Part shown: in pieces, positions 48,751 to 61,150 of the stretch | Position numbering within the stretch: position 1 is the stretch's first letter | Layout: each line of letters begins with the position of its first letter | Origin: Opisthorchis felineus | Taxonomy: Eukaryota; Platyhelminthes; Trematoda; Opisthorchiida; Opisthorchiidae | Direction: 5' to 3' | Length of the DNA stretch: 64,000 nucleotides | NCBI GenBank assembly: GCA_004794785.1 | Contig: SJOL01002263.1 | Span: 833,730 to 897,729 of the forward strand | The notes under the pieces: generated by a model | Seen by the model: only the letters and a program-made list of their open reading frames with translations | Database searches by the model: none | Told to the model about the DNA's origin: nothing | Position numbers and translations under genes: made by a program

Positions 48751-51700
48751 TTCTTCTCTCTTGTTCGTGTGTGTTCAGGTTCAACATTTGCCATTGTTTA
48801 AGAAATCTCGACCAAATTCAGTTCGCTACGTTCTTGCAAAGTTATTTGTCCCTAAAGCATTGGAGGAGTGTGGGAGAAGAAATTGGACTCAGCCCACAAA
48901 AAAGCATTCAAGTGTCAGCCTCGGTATTTCGTAGGTCTTCCTTTCTTGCGAAGAAGGGTTGGAACTTCATCCCCCTGAAAATGAAGGGCTCATGTAATAA
49001 AATATGCCGACCTTACCACCAGAGTGGTTTTTGACGTAAATGTGTCTAAGAGTGCATCACAAGGGTATTTTTTCACAAAGATCATTTACAGTGAAATTTG
49101 CGAATGACGATTCTACAGCAATTGGTGAACCTCACCAACGGAAGGAGAAAAGTAGTGGATTAGGATTTATCGCGTCACATGCGACTGCTTATTTACTCAT
49201 AACAATGAAACTAGTAACTGCGCAACCAGAATTGCGCACCCCATTCCATTTTTATCTTTATTTATCCAGGAATTCGAACGACCTCAAGTATATAAATTCT
49301 GACGTCATTTCGTTTCGTCTGAGAATTTGTCTTCAAAAGCGGAAAAACATGCTCGTTGAGCTGTCTAACTTTTTTTGTGTATAGTGCACTGGCCTTTCTC
49401 CGCCAAAACGCTGAACGCGTGTACACTCCAAAATGTCGTATGTTCTTCATCTGTTTCACTTGCTCCCACCTGTTCTGCCTGCCTCAAACTCCTTTTCTAC
49501 ACACCACTTTTCGTACAAAAGCAGCTACCTTGGTCGAACAGAAGAGCACTTATCATTCCGTATTGAAGAACACTTTCCGGCTTGTTTTTTAAACTGTTCA
49601 ATAAGGTTTCATAAACTTCCACCTCAAAACATATTTTCGATGCCCAACTTGCACTTGCACATAAGACTCATTCTGAATTGTCAACCTTCTAACCCAATGG
49701 GGGGAACTGTGGAGATATAAAGCCTAGAACCAAACCTTCGTGACCATATGATATATATATATATATGTGACTTATATATGCATATATACCACTAATATAT
49801 ACATACGGATGGCTTTGAGTCTAGCTTAGCCCTGGAAAGACAAGACTTTGAGTCTCTGACTTATCTCATATCCCATAAATCTGTCTTCATTCGACACTTC
49901 GTTCCCGTCCAAGCTAGCTTTTTCATCCTCCCATCTCATCTGTATTCAGACCATTAATTTTTTTTGCTCAGGCTTCACGGAATTACCACTCGCATTCACA
50001 CTGCGCTCCTGAAATCGATCGTTCACACATCCGAATCCGGCTCTCCCCTATTTGGTTAATTTCTCTGTTTTTTACGTCTATTCCGTATTTACTGGTACGA
50101 CGACTGATAGCCGCATAAGATAGCGCAAATAGCGTGAGCTCAAGTCTTTATGTCAAACGGTTTATCCTTAGAAGCGTATCAGACTTTCTGTGGTGTTTTC
50201 AATATCTCGTTCAAGCCAAAAGCTATAGTAAATGATCTGAGGAATAAATCGCATGCAAGTAATGGGGGAAGTTACCCCTTTCGACCGTTAAGCCCGTTTG
50301 TCATTCAGACAGCTGCTTTTATTCTCTCCATGTTTCGATATCGTCGATTTGATGGCCCTTGTTACAAGCAGAATGCACTGGTCTTTCTTTGTAGTGAAAG
50401 CACTTGGCAGATCTCTAAGTGAATACAGTCAGGGGATGTCTGTGAATCATACCCATGTAGATATACGGACTGCAGTTTCAAGAAAACAGACAGTTGTGAG
50501 TTGGGCACCACAGTAATTACAACGAACATAACTCATATGGCTTTGATAAACTGAACCTGCTTAGCCAACAGAGCACTCATTTCAGCATTTGAGAGAATGA
50601 ATAGTTAGCCAGAACTGATTATGTTTTGGTAGTTTATACACAATTTCAGACGTATACATGCTGAACCATGTTAAAGTAGCCGGAAAAAGTGCAGTTTGCT
50701 ATGGTGATACATAAGTTGGATGGGTGGTCTCTACCTCCAGAAGCTGGTCTACCGTCGTCACATTTTTTTCAGAGGTACTCATTTAAAACGCGCAACGGCA
50801 TTATTATGGCTATTCATGAGAGGGTTTTAGTCTACTGAAAAATGACTGATAAATGACCCAGTTGGAATTCTACTGCAACACTAGGTTTCGAAACGCATCG
50901 AATCAACCAGAGTTTGAATGAGATTAATCGCTTGACGCCAGTAACCGATAGAAAGCTTCCCAGTGAAACTTGTTAAACTAAAGTGGTTTTAGAAGTAATA
51001 CAATACTCATCAGGCTGCTGAACTCTTGGAAATCTACCACCGATTTCGACGTTCTTGGGGCTCATCAAGTAGACGCAGTCCCCGAGTTTACGTCAACCTT
51101 ATTTTTATCATAAATGACAGATCCAGCCTGGTTCCAGGTGAGTCTCTCTTCAAAACCGAATTGATATGCAAAAATATTTTTATTTTCGCGATTCCTCCTG
51201 CCAAAAATGTTAAGACCGGTTCTCCATCAGTTTTGTACCCAAAACGGAATAATAGAGTTGTCATTTAAAACTATCATCTCTCTTGAAAGCCAGTTAATTA
51301 GTGTGTAATTATATGTCACAGTATAGTATAGTATAGTAGCTATAGCGGAGGATACCGCCGGCGGATAATTTGGATAAAAGCAGCGAAAAACCAGTCGCAC
51401 TTGATGCTATAAATTTTGGCAAAACTAGACACTTAAGAGGGGATGTTGTCTTCCTTGTATCTTTATGGAAAGTGAAGTAAAGAAAAGAGGAATCTTAGCA
51501 AAGTAATGCCCTGTTACGCTCATTCTGAGTATTCCACATCAAAACAATAAGCGCTGGACTCGAATTTTAACCTAATTAGACCTCACCAGCAAAACGTATC
51601 CTTGGTTGCGAGGGTTTTGGAAGCACCGCACACCTGATATTTGCGGTGATCGATTTACCATGGCTCTTCGAGTGCATGTTGAAAGCGCCTGAACTGCCAC

Positions 51701-53170
51701 ATCTGAACAGACGAATATGTTCACTTCCCGAACGACTGCTCGGTAATGGTTTCACTTGTGTCCAGCGACTGACCCACCGGTTAGGACGCATCCGTCAGGT
51801 GATGGGATTAAAAGGTCAGCAATACTTTATTCCTTGTGCACATTTGAAGGAATTGTGGAGTTTGAATTCAAATCACTATCAGTCTTCCTCATTCCGAAGC
51901 GTCCTTTGCTGGCACAGCCAGTTCGTGTCTATAAGCGGGGGGGGGGGTCTAAAAATCTGCCGAGCACAATAATTTGAATCTTGCTCATTGTAGTTGGAAA
52001 CAGTTTTAATTCGACTTTTAGATAAGTAGTTTTAATAAGGTTTCGTTTTAAAGAAGGTCACAGCGGTTTTTTTTAATGCTTCAGCTTTTTACGTAAATGC
52101 TTTGTCATACCAATTGCTTAAGTTAAAATCTACGCTGGGATTAAGGGAAGACTCAAGTGAGTGCGTCTGTTTGACAGAACACAACAGAATATGCAAAACA
52201 AAATACCTGAAGCATAATAATACATATATATTTCTGGTGGTTAAGCCAGTGGACACTTCTATCCGGATAGCCTTCTCAGCGACATTGTTAGTCCTTAGAC
52301 GATTCACGCAACTGTTATTCTGTTAGCTTAATGCCATCGGCATGTTTGTTAGCCCGTCAGGTTTCGGACCACTGTGCAGCAAAACGAAAGATATGTGGCA
52401 GGCTCAATTCCAGCCATGCAAACGTAGATGAAAGTTCCTCCAAATGATTCAGTGATCTGTAAAGCCAATAGGGAAAATAATCTACCGTTCGGAAAACCGC
52501 TAAGTGAAAGTGATGGAGTTCTACCAGGAAAGAAATTGAGTATCGCAGTCAGTACAAAGTAAGTAGTTCCTTAACGTTGCGCTTTCGTTTTGAAAACTTC
52601 ACTTAACGGAAGCGGAAAAACTGTGTGTACGCTTGGCCACGATCCTAAGTTTCCGCGAAACCAGTTGTTCCAGACAGTGCAAGTCAGCACCCTATCAAGA
52701 TCCTGAGGGCGGTTAGGAGTGAAGTGACAAACAGTATGAATAAATGGGATGGATAATCAAGGTTAAAGAATATCACGTGTCTTGTCCCGTCTAGCCCGCA
52801 AAAGTTCATTTCTTATGAGTTTGGAATTTGAGGCATTTCAGTGTTTCAGTTTAGAATACAGTGCGCTGATAGTTTACGAGTTCCTCTGAGTATATGACAT
52901 GAAAAGGTTTTTCGGAATTTTAGTGAAAATTTGTATTTACAGTGCATTTGTTGGGCTACTACTAGTGCAGGGTAAGCGGCATGCATGTCCCACACAGCCA
53001 CTGGTACCGCCAAACCGGTACGTTGCGGTAAACTCACTAATATGTACAACGCGATGAAATTACCTATGGCCATCAGGAGTGAAGATGGTTGTTTTGGTCG
53101 TGACCATGCCCACATTGTGAGTTAAACTGACCATTATTCTGAAATATACAATCCAGTTTGGTTTCCACAG
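48751..53170. other. No recognised gene; low-complexity tracts
   Basis: Contains an AT-rich microsatellite at 49751-49806, four TATAG units at about 51320 and an 11-G run at about 51937-51947. Overlapping frames at 51576-51977 on both strands have no family motif. Confidence 0.35.
49751..49806. repeat. Compound (AT)n microsatellite
   Basis: Sixteen bases of alternating AT followed by interrupted TATATATGCATATATA-type units. Confidence 0.85.
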
Positions 53171-53238
53171 GGCACTAAAATGGATCCCAGCTAAACCACT
53201 GGATTCCCATATCCTCGGACCAAATGAGCTGCCTTACG
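53171..53238 (+). CDS. Candidate short exon, unknown protein (1 of 2)
   Basis: The acceptor (TTTGGTTTCCACAG) and donor (TACG/GTGAGC) are both close to consensus. Between one split base at each end it encodes ALKWIPAKPLDSHILGPNEL and PY. I do not recognise the family. A second exon-like segment starts 59 bases later in matching phase. Such short introns occur in flatworms. A comparable exon-like stretch on the opposite strand at 53064-53138 shows that chance can produce these borders, so confidence is low. Confidence 0.25.
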
Positions 53239-53297
53239 GTGAGCTCATGTTCCAATTGCTAAGATATTTAGGATATCGCAGCATATTTTCTAGATAG

Positions 53298-53405
53298 GAG
53301 GCACTACTGTTAGCGTCTCCCACCGGTTACACCCGTATGGCTCTCATTACGCAGGCGAAGTCCCTCACTTTCTATCAGTCCTCTGTTCTATTCGAACATC
53401 AAACT
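53298..53405 (+). CDS. Candidate short exon, unknown protein (2 of 2)
   Basis: After the acceptor TTTTCTAGATAG the two bases GA complete the G left by the previous segment to give Gly. The frame then reads GTTVSVSHRLHPYGSHYAGE and VPHFLSVLCSIRTSN up to a consensus donor (AACT/GTAAGC). There is no stop in the joined frame. The histidines and glycines recall metal-binding or enzyme loops, but no family was recognised, and a carbonic-anhydrase-like reading failed on inspection. The next exon is not identified. A 154-codon plus-strand frame at 53653-54117 follows but lacks motifs. Confidence 0.25.
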
Positions 53406-54372
53406 GTAAGCAGTTATCTAAATACACTTATTTGCAAACTCATTTAAAGAGGGATTCAGCTGAATTCCATCTAAATCGCCGGTGATGCATGATTGTGCGT
53501 TGTACTTTTTCACATTGAAATTGATGCATCAGTCCCGCATAAGTCAATACTATTTTTCGAACATCACTCGTGAGTGCACTCCAAGCTCTGCTTTATTATG
53601 GGAATATTTATGTACTCACGCAATTGACAGTGAATACTAAATCTGGTGTCGTTTGCAACTCACAGTCCTGAATTCCCAACCAGTGTTGCTGAAGCCCATC
53701 TTTAATGGTTCTAAATACGATCCAAGATGCTGTGCTGATCAGACGAAGACTCTGTTCTTTTTTGGTCGTATTGGGATTGGTGCCTCCGTACTTTCGAAAA
53801 AAACCTTGTTTCATGATTGCCCGATTGTTGTGGATTACGCGGAATTCGGCTTGACTTTAAGTCAGTATGTTGAGCCTACATCTTTCGACGCCGTCAGATG
53901 TGCATTATTTGTCCACCTCATTTACTTGTGCGTGATTCGGAATAAACAACACGGAAATCCATTCGCCAACTATAGGCACAAGCCATCCAATGCGGATTTG
54001 ACGACCAGCCAGACAAGGGTCCGAGAGATCGACTGGTTGCCAGCATTATCATTCCGTTTTGTGTCCATTCCGAGCAGCTTCATACCGTTCTGTGCCTATT
54101 ACGTCGGACAGAGCTGAAAATCTCGTGAGGAAAGCTCACTGATTTGCCGTTGAATTAGATTTTGCTATTGTATACACAGCGGCAATTGGAATCAAGCCTG
54201 GCATTGGGGAAAACCGATATACCTCCAAATCTGGTTGCTTATGTTCACCGTATCTCTGGCTCCCTAGTGAGGAAAAATTCTGGCCATTGAATTATAACGG
54301 ACGCTGGAGGTGTGCATTCGCCGGCCTCAGAAGTAGCTTTGATGCAGTGCATGCCTATAACTCGCATACCGA

Positions 54373-54411
<39 letters not shown>

Positions 54412-56402
54412 CTATGAAATTATGGGTTCTCATGGAACCATTATTCCTGTTGATTGTTTTCTCTTAGTATTGCGTACAACGTGATTCCCCGTTTTTGTTG
54501 CTTAGGTTTCCCGCCTATACCGCCTTTCTTGTTTTTTTTACCTGAACCGGTCTTTGACCTTGTCAGCGCACGTGTTGTTTAACTCAACACGTGGGCGTCG
54601 CTACCTTGTAAACACGCTGCCTTGAGTCTGTGTGGACTTCGGGATCCGTTAGGAAGTAGCAGTTCTTAAACCGGTGAATAGAATCCGGCGTAGTCCCACG
54701 ATTTAAGGTTTGTACAATTTTGTTATTTTGTTATTGTATTAAGAGTACCGCATTTGTTGATAAACCTCCGTTGAACGATTTGACTTTTTGGGTTTTGCGC
54801 GCAATTCAACGTGGCCCAAATGATTGCTGTAAAAAAATAATTGGTTGGTTGGTGTCAGGTTTTGTTATCGTCGGAGAGGTTGGTCTACCCATAATTGGAA
54901 CCAGTGCTGCGCAGGTTCCTTACATTTTACTCACCCAGATTTCCACTACCAGTTCTTAAAGCTAATCCAAAGGCCAAATTCTGAATGGTAGTACGGACAC
55001 GGGTGGTATTGAGACCTCACCCGTAAAGATATATATACCTGGAGAACCTGTTCCCATGAGACGGCTTCTGATCTCATACGATCTTCGCAAACCTGTAGCA
55101 AAACCGATTTGGTATTTATGTTGCGAAGAGTCATAAAACTAGTTGATCATTCAGCCTGAAGAACAGTTTTATTCACTCCGTTGGAAGATGACAGCAAGAA
55201 GCCAGGAATTTTGAGTTCATCGTCTTGCGGTCATTTCGCCCAAGCAGACTCCCACAACCGCCAGTCCCAAAGACGTTCTAAACGGACTAGCCAGATATAA
55301 ATGACCTCAAAGATGGGCCTAAACCATTCACGTTTTTCAACCCCACTTGAAAGTGTTTCTATTAAGTCGACTGGTGCAATTAGCGCTTTCGGGTTGCAAA
55401 AGCAAAGCATTTTAAAATCGAACTTTGAATATCAGCAACCATTGAACAGCAAGGTCTGAGCACAATTGGAAGAATTATTTGTTAATTTATTATTTGTAAA
55501 AATTACTCTGGGAGTGGGTGTTGAGGTATACCAAATTGTGTAATCATCCAATCTGATAAAAAATAAACATGGTACACCTCTCCTCGTCATGGGTCGTCCA
55601 ATTAGTTGTGAGCGCTAATCCTAAGAAGTACCCACGTTAGGTGTCCAGTACCAAGATTTTGTGTTTTAGCCGTTCCGGATGTCTGCGCAGGCTAATTACA
55701 ATGGTTTTGTAAAGAAAAAATCATGTGTGTTCAGACAAAGAAACTGTCAGTGAGAAAGTGAACTATAGAAGGATGCACTTCTGGCTAGAAACTTAGCTAT
55801 TTTTCTTGACCACAATCCTTAAATTTAGTTCAGGACTGATAGATTTCCTTCACCCACTTCCAGGCAGTCAGAGGACGGAAGAATAGGCCAGACAGAAGGG
55901 AGGTCAAACAACTAGTGAAGCTTACTGAAAGCGACTGGTTGCCTGGATGAAACGTACGTCCAAACGCAGTAGCAACTGCAGTGAGATATAAACTGCCTTG
56001 AAAAAACTATGCCTTAGGATGCATAATCTGCCCTACCTGGGAGTGACCTAGGTAGATTCAACTGCGAATTCATCGGCACACGTAGCAACCTAACCCAATT
56101 TATTCACTTATGACAGTTCAACTTTATCACCAAAACTTCACGTGGCGTCGTGCACGAGCAACTTATCCGCATTAAGGATACGAAAGATGTAACCATAATC
56201 TGCCACCACCCATGTTACTGGAAGTTTCTACTGACTTTCTCACCGAACCAGTGAGCCCTTTATTCGAACAGAATCTCGCTGCTTGGAAAACTGTTGATTA
56301 TTGGAGTGTCGTAAACAACACTCGTGCACCTAGGAAAGATGCGTCAGAATTTCGCTCCATTGTACGTTTACAATTGTTCGAAAGATTAATTTGAAATGAA
56401 AA
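53406..56402. other. No recognised gene
   Basis: The 154-codon plus-strand frame at 53653-54117 overlaps a 68-codon minus frame and has no known motif. Otherwise only an AT microsatellite was seen. Confidence 0.35.
54377..54410. repeat. (TA)n microsatellite
   Basis: Thirty-four bases of uninterrupted alternating T and A. Confidence 0.95.
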
Positions 56403-56744
56403 ATGCGCTTGGTTGTTAATCAGGTGGCTGTTGATCTGTTCACCGAGCTTAACAATTGGCTTTCAAACGTTTCGTCACCGTACGAGGAGACATCATCAGT
56501 GCGCAGTTGGGTGCACACTGATTCAATTTACAATTCTCTGTTACCGAAATTCCCCACTCATCCGAGGTATGTGGGTAATATTCACGAGACTATGCTTTCT
56601 TCCACTTTCTTACCTTCGTGCGGTAGTAGCATGTCTACACTCGATTCTTTTCACCCAGTACTTGACTGTACAAAGCGGCACTCAGGGAGCTCACGTAGCT
56701 CTACGGGAATAGTGCATATAACATCGTTCACCGATACTCAATGA
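56403..56744 (+). repeat. Repeat family A copy 4 within a 113-codon open frame
   Basis: The family unit (56414-56513) is read in the same frame as the other copies: NQVAVDLFTELNNWLSNVSS, PYEETSSVRSWVHT. Here the frame stays open through PTHPRYVGNIHETM and beyond, to 56744. PRYVGNIHETM matches VRHVYGIHETI downstream of copy 2, so the coding-like consensus is longer than the core unit. No catalytic motif is visible. It is probably the least-decayed copy of an unnamed mobile element's reading frame, not a host gene. Confidence 0.55.
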
Positions 56745-58053
56745 TCTGAAGTGACAGGATGCGGTACTGTCCCTAACTGAAGGACCAATATACGACGAAT
56801 CATCCAGTAACTATTCTACTCACAGTGGTGCTGTTTTTGTTTCAAAATCCTCCAACGCAAATTATTTGAGCATAGTTATCCCAAGTGCCTTCACCAGACT
56901 CCGATGGCTGGCACTCTGCGCTATCCAGCTAAAGCTGCTGCTTGTATCCAAGCAATCTCATCTTGAAGTTAGCTAGTACATGTTTTGTCACACTGAATTC
57001 GCCGATTTTCCGTTGTATTTCTCGAAATGTTTGAGCAGAAATAATGCACGTTTCAGCAAACAGTGGAATATCAATCGGTTGTGTGATCAGCAAAACCCAA
57101 TTGCGCCTATTATCACTTGTCCCCGAGGATTGTACGTAATTTCTAAAGTCCTATTTCTATATCTCGCCGTCTCATACCCCTAAACCCGACCAAAACCCAA
57201 TGGTGTCTAATGGTGTCTGTACTGCACCTTTCCGTGATTCCCGTCTTCCCGACTTGCTCGGATACATGGATAATAGAACATATGCGATAAGCAGTCTGAG
57301 GCCACGGCCTCTGGCCGAATGTAGATAATCCTTCTTTTCATGTTCCTATGTGTTCCTCTAACTCTTCCATTGTTTTGCATACTGAGGAATTTACCTTCCG
57401 ACGTTCGTTTCATTGGACATGTGAGCATTTGTCGGCGATCAGTCACCATTGTCGCACATAGTGTTATTATACCCGTGTAAATTTCCAAACTACTTGCGAG
57501 TAGCCGGTTTCCCTCTGTTTTTAGTGGTGAGCCATGACCAGTGGGGTACACGGGAAATATCCACGATATATTTATGATAAAAAATTCATTGACCGACTGA
57601 GTCAAATGTGTAGTGATATCAGTCAAGTGATTCTATCTAACTTCTTTGAGACCCTCCACTTTAGTAAAGAATAATGTTGGGATATCAGTTGTCATATCTC
57701 ACACCCCACCGAAATACTCCCAGGGGACCGAAGGTGGGTTGTCTACCTGTGCGATTGGTTAACTTTTGTTTCATCCCACCAGCCGAACGAAGATGCATCC
57801 CCCGCTGCGGAATGAGCTTAAGATATTACGGACGTAACCTAGAAGCGATGGTGGAGGTGCTAATCAACCGTTGTATCCAAAATCCTTACATTGCCTATGC
57901 TTTCTTGCGAGTTAAAATTAGTCAATTAAGGGGATAATGTATGTCTTACGGAACTAACCCGTGTAGTGTTGAGAGTACCAGCTATTCATATGTCCCCATA
58001 AAGTACTGTTTAATATAGGAAATGTACTGGAATATTTGTGCATTCATTGGTGG
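56745..58053. other. No recognised gene; long antisense frame
   Basis: A 139-codon minus-strand frame at 57207-57626 contains SWIFPVYPTGHGSPLKTEGN and RRQMLTCPMKRTSEGKFLSM. It is long for non-coding DNA, but no family, splice border or initiation context supports it. It may be a decayed mobile-element frame. Confidence 0.3.
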
Positions 58054-58144
58054 TTGATCAGGTGGCCGTTGGTCTGTTTGCGGAGCTTGCCAACTAGTTT
58101 GCATAAGTTTCATCACCGATTGAGGTGAAGTCATAAGTGCGTGC
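58054..58144 (+). repeat. Dispersed repeat family A, copy 5
   Basis: Starts TTGATCAGGTGGCCGTTGGT and ends GAAGTCATAAGTGCG. In the shared frame it reads DQVAVGLFAELAN then a stop. The flank CATTCATTGGTGG just before it resembles the outer end of the inverted arm at 30.76 kb. Confidence 0.72.
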
Positions 58145-59559
58145 ATTTATTACTTCCGGCCCTCTCTCCCGCCCGGCCGTACCTGGTGAGCGGAACTGAT
58201 TAACTTCAATGCCTAACGGTCTTTCCGACGTTTTTGTTCCCCTTCCTGCCTGCTCGCAGTTTGCACTTGGCTGAGCAAAGTTTAGGTGTGTATTTGCGAA
58301 AGTAAGTTATACAATGCTGGGGATGTCACCTGTACACAAACTGTTATTTCCCTACGGTGACCCTGGTAACACTTTCTCTCTCTTCCCTCAAACCCGGAAA
58401 AGCATTGCACATAATTCATTGAAATGCGTCACTCTCTTTCACATCGGAAGCCAGAGTCTGAGCAACCGAGGTCCCCTTGACCACCAAGCTGACATTACTC
58501 GCCTTTCCGGGACACCCATTTCTGGTTTCCGTTCAAGGCCCGTCAGATTCCCACGGGTGGATACCCTCGTGATAACTTGAGACCATATCGCGTCCATGAA
58601 GCCCAGTCATCTTGTTCTGTTACCCTATTAATCTGGCCGTCCCCACCACCTTACGGCTTCATGAGACGTTCTTGTAAAGGATGCTTTCTGCTATGGGCTG
58701 TGTTTTGAATCCTAACACACCAGGAGGCAGCTACTCACCGCGTATTCAAAAAATGATCAGTTTCCTAGAATGGCTGATTACTAGTAGCAACATGACCGCT
58801 GTATGTTAAAGACTTCCGGTTCGTTCGTAGGGCAAAATCCGGGAACCAATAAAGCTCGCAACACACGACTCCTAGTTCAAATTTCAAGCTGCACCTTATG
58901 GCCTGTACAAGCTACGATCTACAAAAAAAATCAGCGTGATTAACCCCCAAAAGCATTTCCATTTCCCACTGGCTTAGCAGTCATCTCGCTGTCAACTTAC
59001 CACCATCTTGAAGACATAAATCGATATCAGTCGATATGTGCCACTTAACGCCAGTGCACATAATACAAGTCGTATCGCAACACCACAGACTGGATCTTCG
59101 AAGAAATCGCCCACCTATTCTGGTCAGTTACCGGTGTACGTGTGAACAATCCCCTCGATATGCGAAACTCATGTTACCGGGAAACCCAGTCTAAAAAATG
59201 GCACGTTGGTGACTGCTCACAACTTTCTTGTTGGTCCGTCAGAACTACGGTCAAAAACAGGGTCAACGAACTTACCATCATTGACAGCAATACCTCGGTA
59301 ATGCGTACTAGTGCTTAACAACTGGCACCGCTTAAATCAACACACTAGTTTTCATTATGCTCGAGGATAACTTATAACGCACTACGATGAAAAGTTGAAG
59401 GTGCGAACCGAACACTTCAGCCCACTACTCAATCGTCCACACCAGCACCATCCACCAGTCCAAAGATGAAGTTACCCAGAGGAAATCTAAAAATCCTGTT
59501 TGCAATAAAAACTCAAACCCTCTCACAATCCTTCTCCTTCAGTGTGGAATGTTGACTCT
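58145..59559. other. No host gene; probable LINE 5' debris
   Basis: At 59240-59300 the minus strand reads YRGIAVNDGKFVDPVFDRSS in one open frame. The plus-strand wording there (CATTGACAGCAATAC) recurs at about 13504-13522. I take this as part of a repeated element, but cannot name it. Confidence 0.35.
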
Positions 59560-61150
59560 TCTCCGATACCCAAAAAGAACTACCGGGGTATGGGCATGAA
59601 AGAGGTGGTAGCAGGAGCGTTTGCCGTGATACTACTGTGCCGCTTTGTACTGGAATACATTGAGGAAGACTGTCGAAGAAGTTGCGTCTATGCTACAGTT
59701 GCGCCAAGTTACGTTTTGGAACAGTGCTGCAGGTTCCATCAACCAGATACCGCTTGAAGTCCAGCTGATACTATCTATTGATATTCTTCAACTGGACGTG
59801 TTGTGCAAAAATCGCTTCATGTTTCAGTTAGAATTACATTTAATGTCCACTCATTTTACCTTACACGGCACTACTCATAAGATTGAAAGACAATATTATC
59901 ATACTACTGTTGTATTACAATTTCACCCAAGTTCTCGTTCACACCAACTTAATTTGGAAGTGGGTGTTCACTGCCACACATTCAAGTACGAAATAAGACT
60001 GATGGAAACTAGACCTAACTGATGAGTCCCAAGAAGGACAAAGCTGGTAGTCCGGAATTTTCAGCGGCCATGAGTGTCACGTGAAAGATATCTGCCGTCC
60101 ACCCTATTGACTACTGTGAAACATTTAACTCAGTGAGCAGATACTGCCTTGAAGTCTAGCGGTATGCCAGGTGAACTGCTGAATACTATTAGAGCCTGAC
60201 ACCTAAGCATGGGATCTTACGTTCGAGACAGTGGCGAGTATCTTAGATTCCGGTATTCGACGGGATTCCAGGATTCCAGCTAGTTCTTTCGATTTCTCAG
60301 TCAAATAGACAATGACGCATGCCCGTAACAATTTTCCGAAAGCCAAAGTAAGCCCTGTCACATAGGCTTCTGACATTAACTACGTTGGCGATATCGTCAT
60401 TCTGATCAAAGATCGGGAAGGGGTGATTTGTCCTTGGTCCACCTGCCACCATGTCTGTTGAACGAGCTGAAAACACGTTGAAAAAGATCCTCTACGACGA
60501 TCTAGCATACTCAGCATCGACAGAGAACATAGAGACCGAGTCAACCCCTTCGATTATATGCACTCTAGAATCCAAGAGGTTAGGCACTGAGGAAAACTGG
60601 ATGTTCACATCGCTAACACCAAAAAAATCTTTGCGTAGCCCACAGGCCAGGCAACCAAATTCCGAACACAGTTGCGTGTGCACTACCTGGCAGCTCGACC
60701 AGTAATGACAAGCCTCTGAGTCCTGATCTGTCCGGACGGATGCGAAGTGTTTAACCACTATTGCTTATGGTCAATCATGAAAGTCGGTCAGAGCGACGTA
60801 GTACTTATTCACGGATTCAGAGGTACGATACTGATAGCCTTTCACAAGTGATTCGGTGATTTCAAATACAATGGCTTAGACGTGCCTTCCGCAAGCCAAA
60901 TATAGGACTGTTCCAACGATCCTTCGCGCGACTGCCTAGTTCGGAATGGCACTATCACGAAGGATGGTCTAAAACCGGGCTATCATAAATCAGTGCTGGC
61001 GTCGGACCCCTGGGTCACCAGGCTATCAGTAGTATGTAGCAATGGAAAAAGCAGTGAAGGAGAGTACACTCGAACGCTTGGGCTGATCTGGTTCCGGTGA
61101 CAACGGTGATTCAGGGTACTCTTGGGGATGTCCCATACTTCTCCTGGATT
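59560..61150 (+). mobile_element. LINE reverse-transcriptase remnant, RTE-like
   Basis: Blocks in order on the plus strand: FNSVSRYCLE (about 60130); GMPGELLNTIRA, a stop, then HLSMGSYVRDSGEYLRFRYS; after a frameshift SGIRRDSRIPASSFDFSVK (about 60246-60306), the GVRQG...LF region; then DINYVGDIVILIKDREG at 60372-60422, where YVGD (60381-60392) replaces the catalytic YADD. WLRRAFRKP at about 60870 recalls the WLGHVLR-x-P tail of RTE-type proteins. The order GMP-x-x-LL...VR...GVRQG...YADD is typical of RTE elements. Stops, frameshifts and the lost first catalytic Asp make it dead. The 5' border is uncertain. Confidence 0.72.

Noticed and set aside
53064..53138. Minus-strand exon-like segment (VGMVTTKTTIFTPDGH) with acceptor and donor
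   Set aside because: No partner exon, and an overlapping hydrophobic frame is equally open; taken as chance. It also warns against trusting the neighbouring plus-strand pair.
53298..53405. Carbonic anhydrase exon (HPYGSHYAGEVPHF)
   Set aside because: The zinc-ligand spacing and the NNGH and HFHWG motifs of the family are missing.
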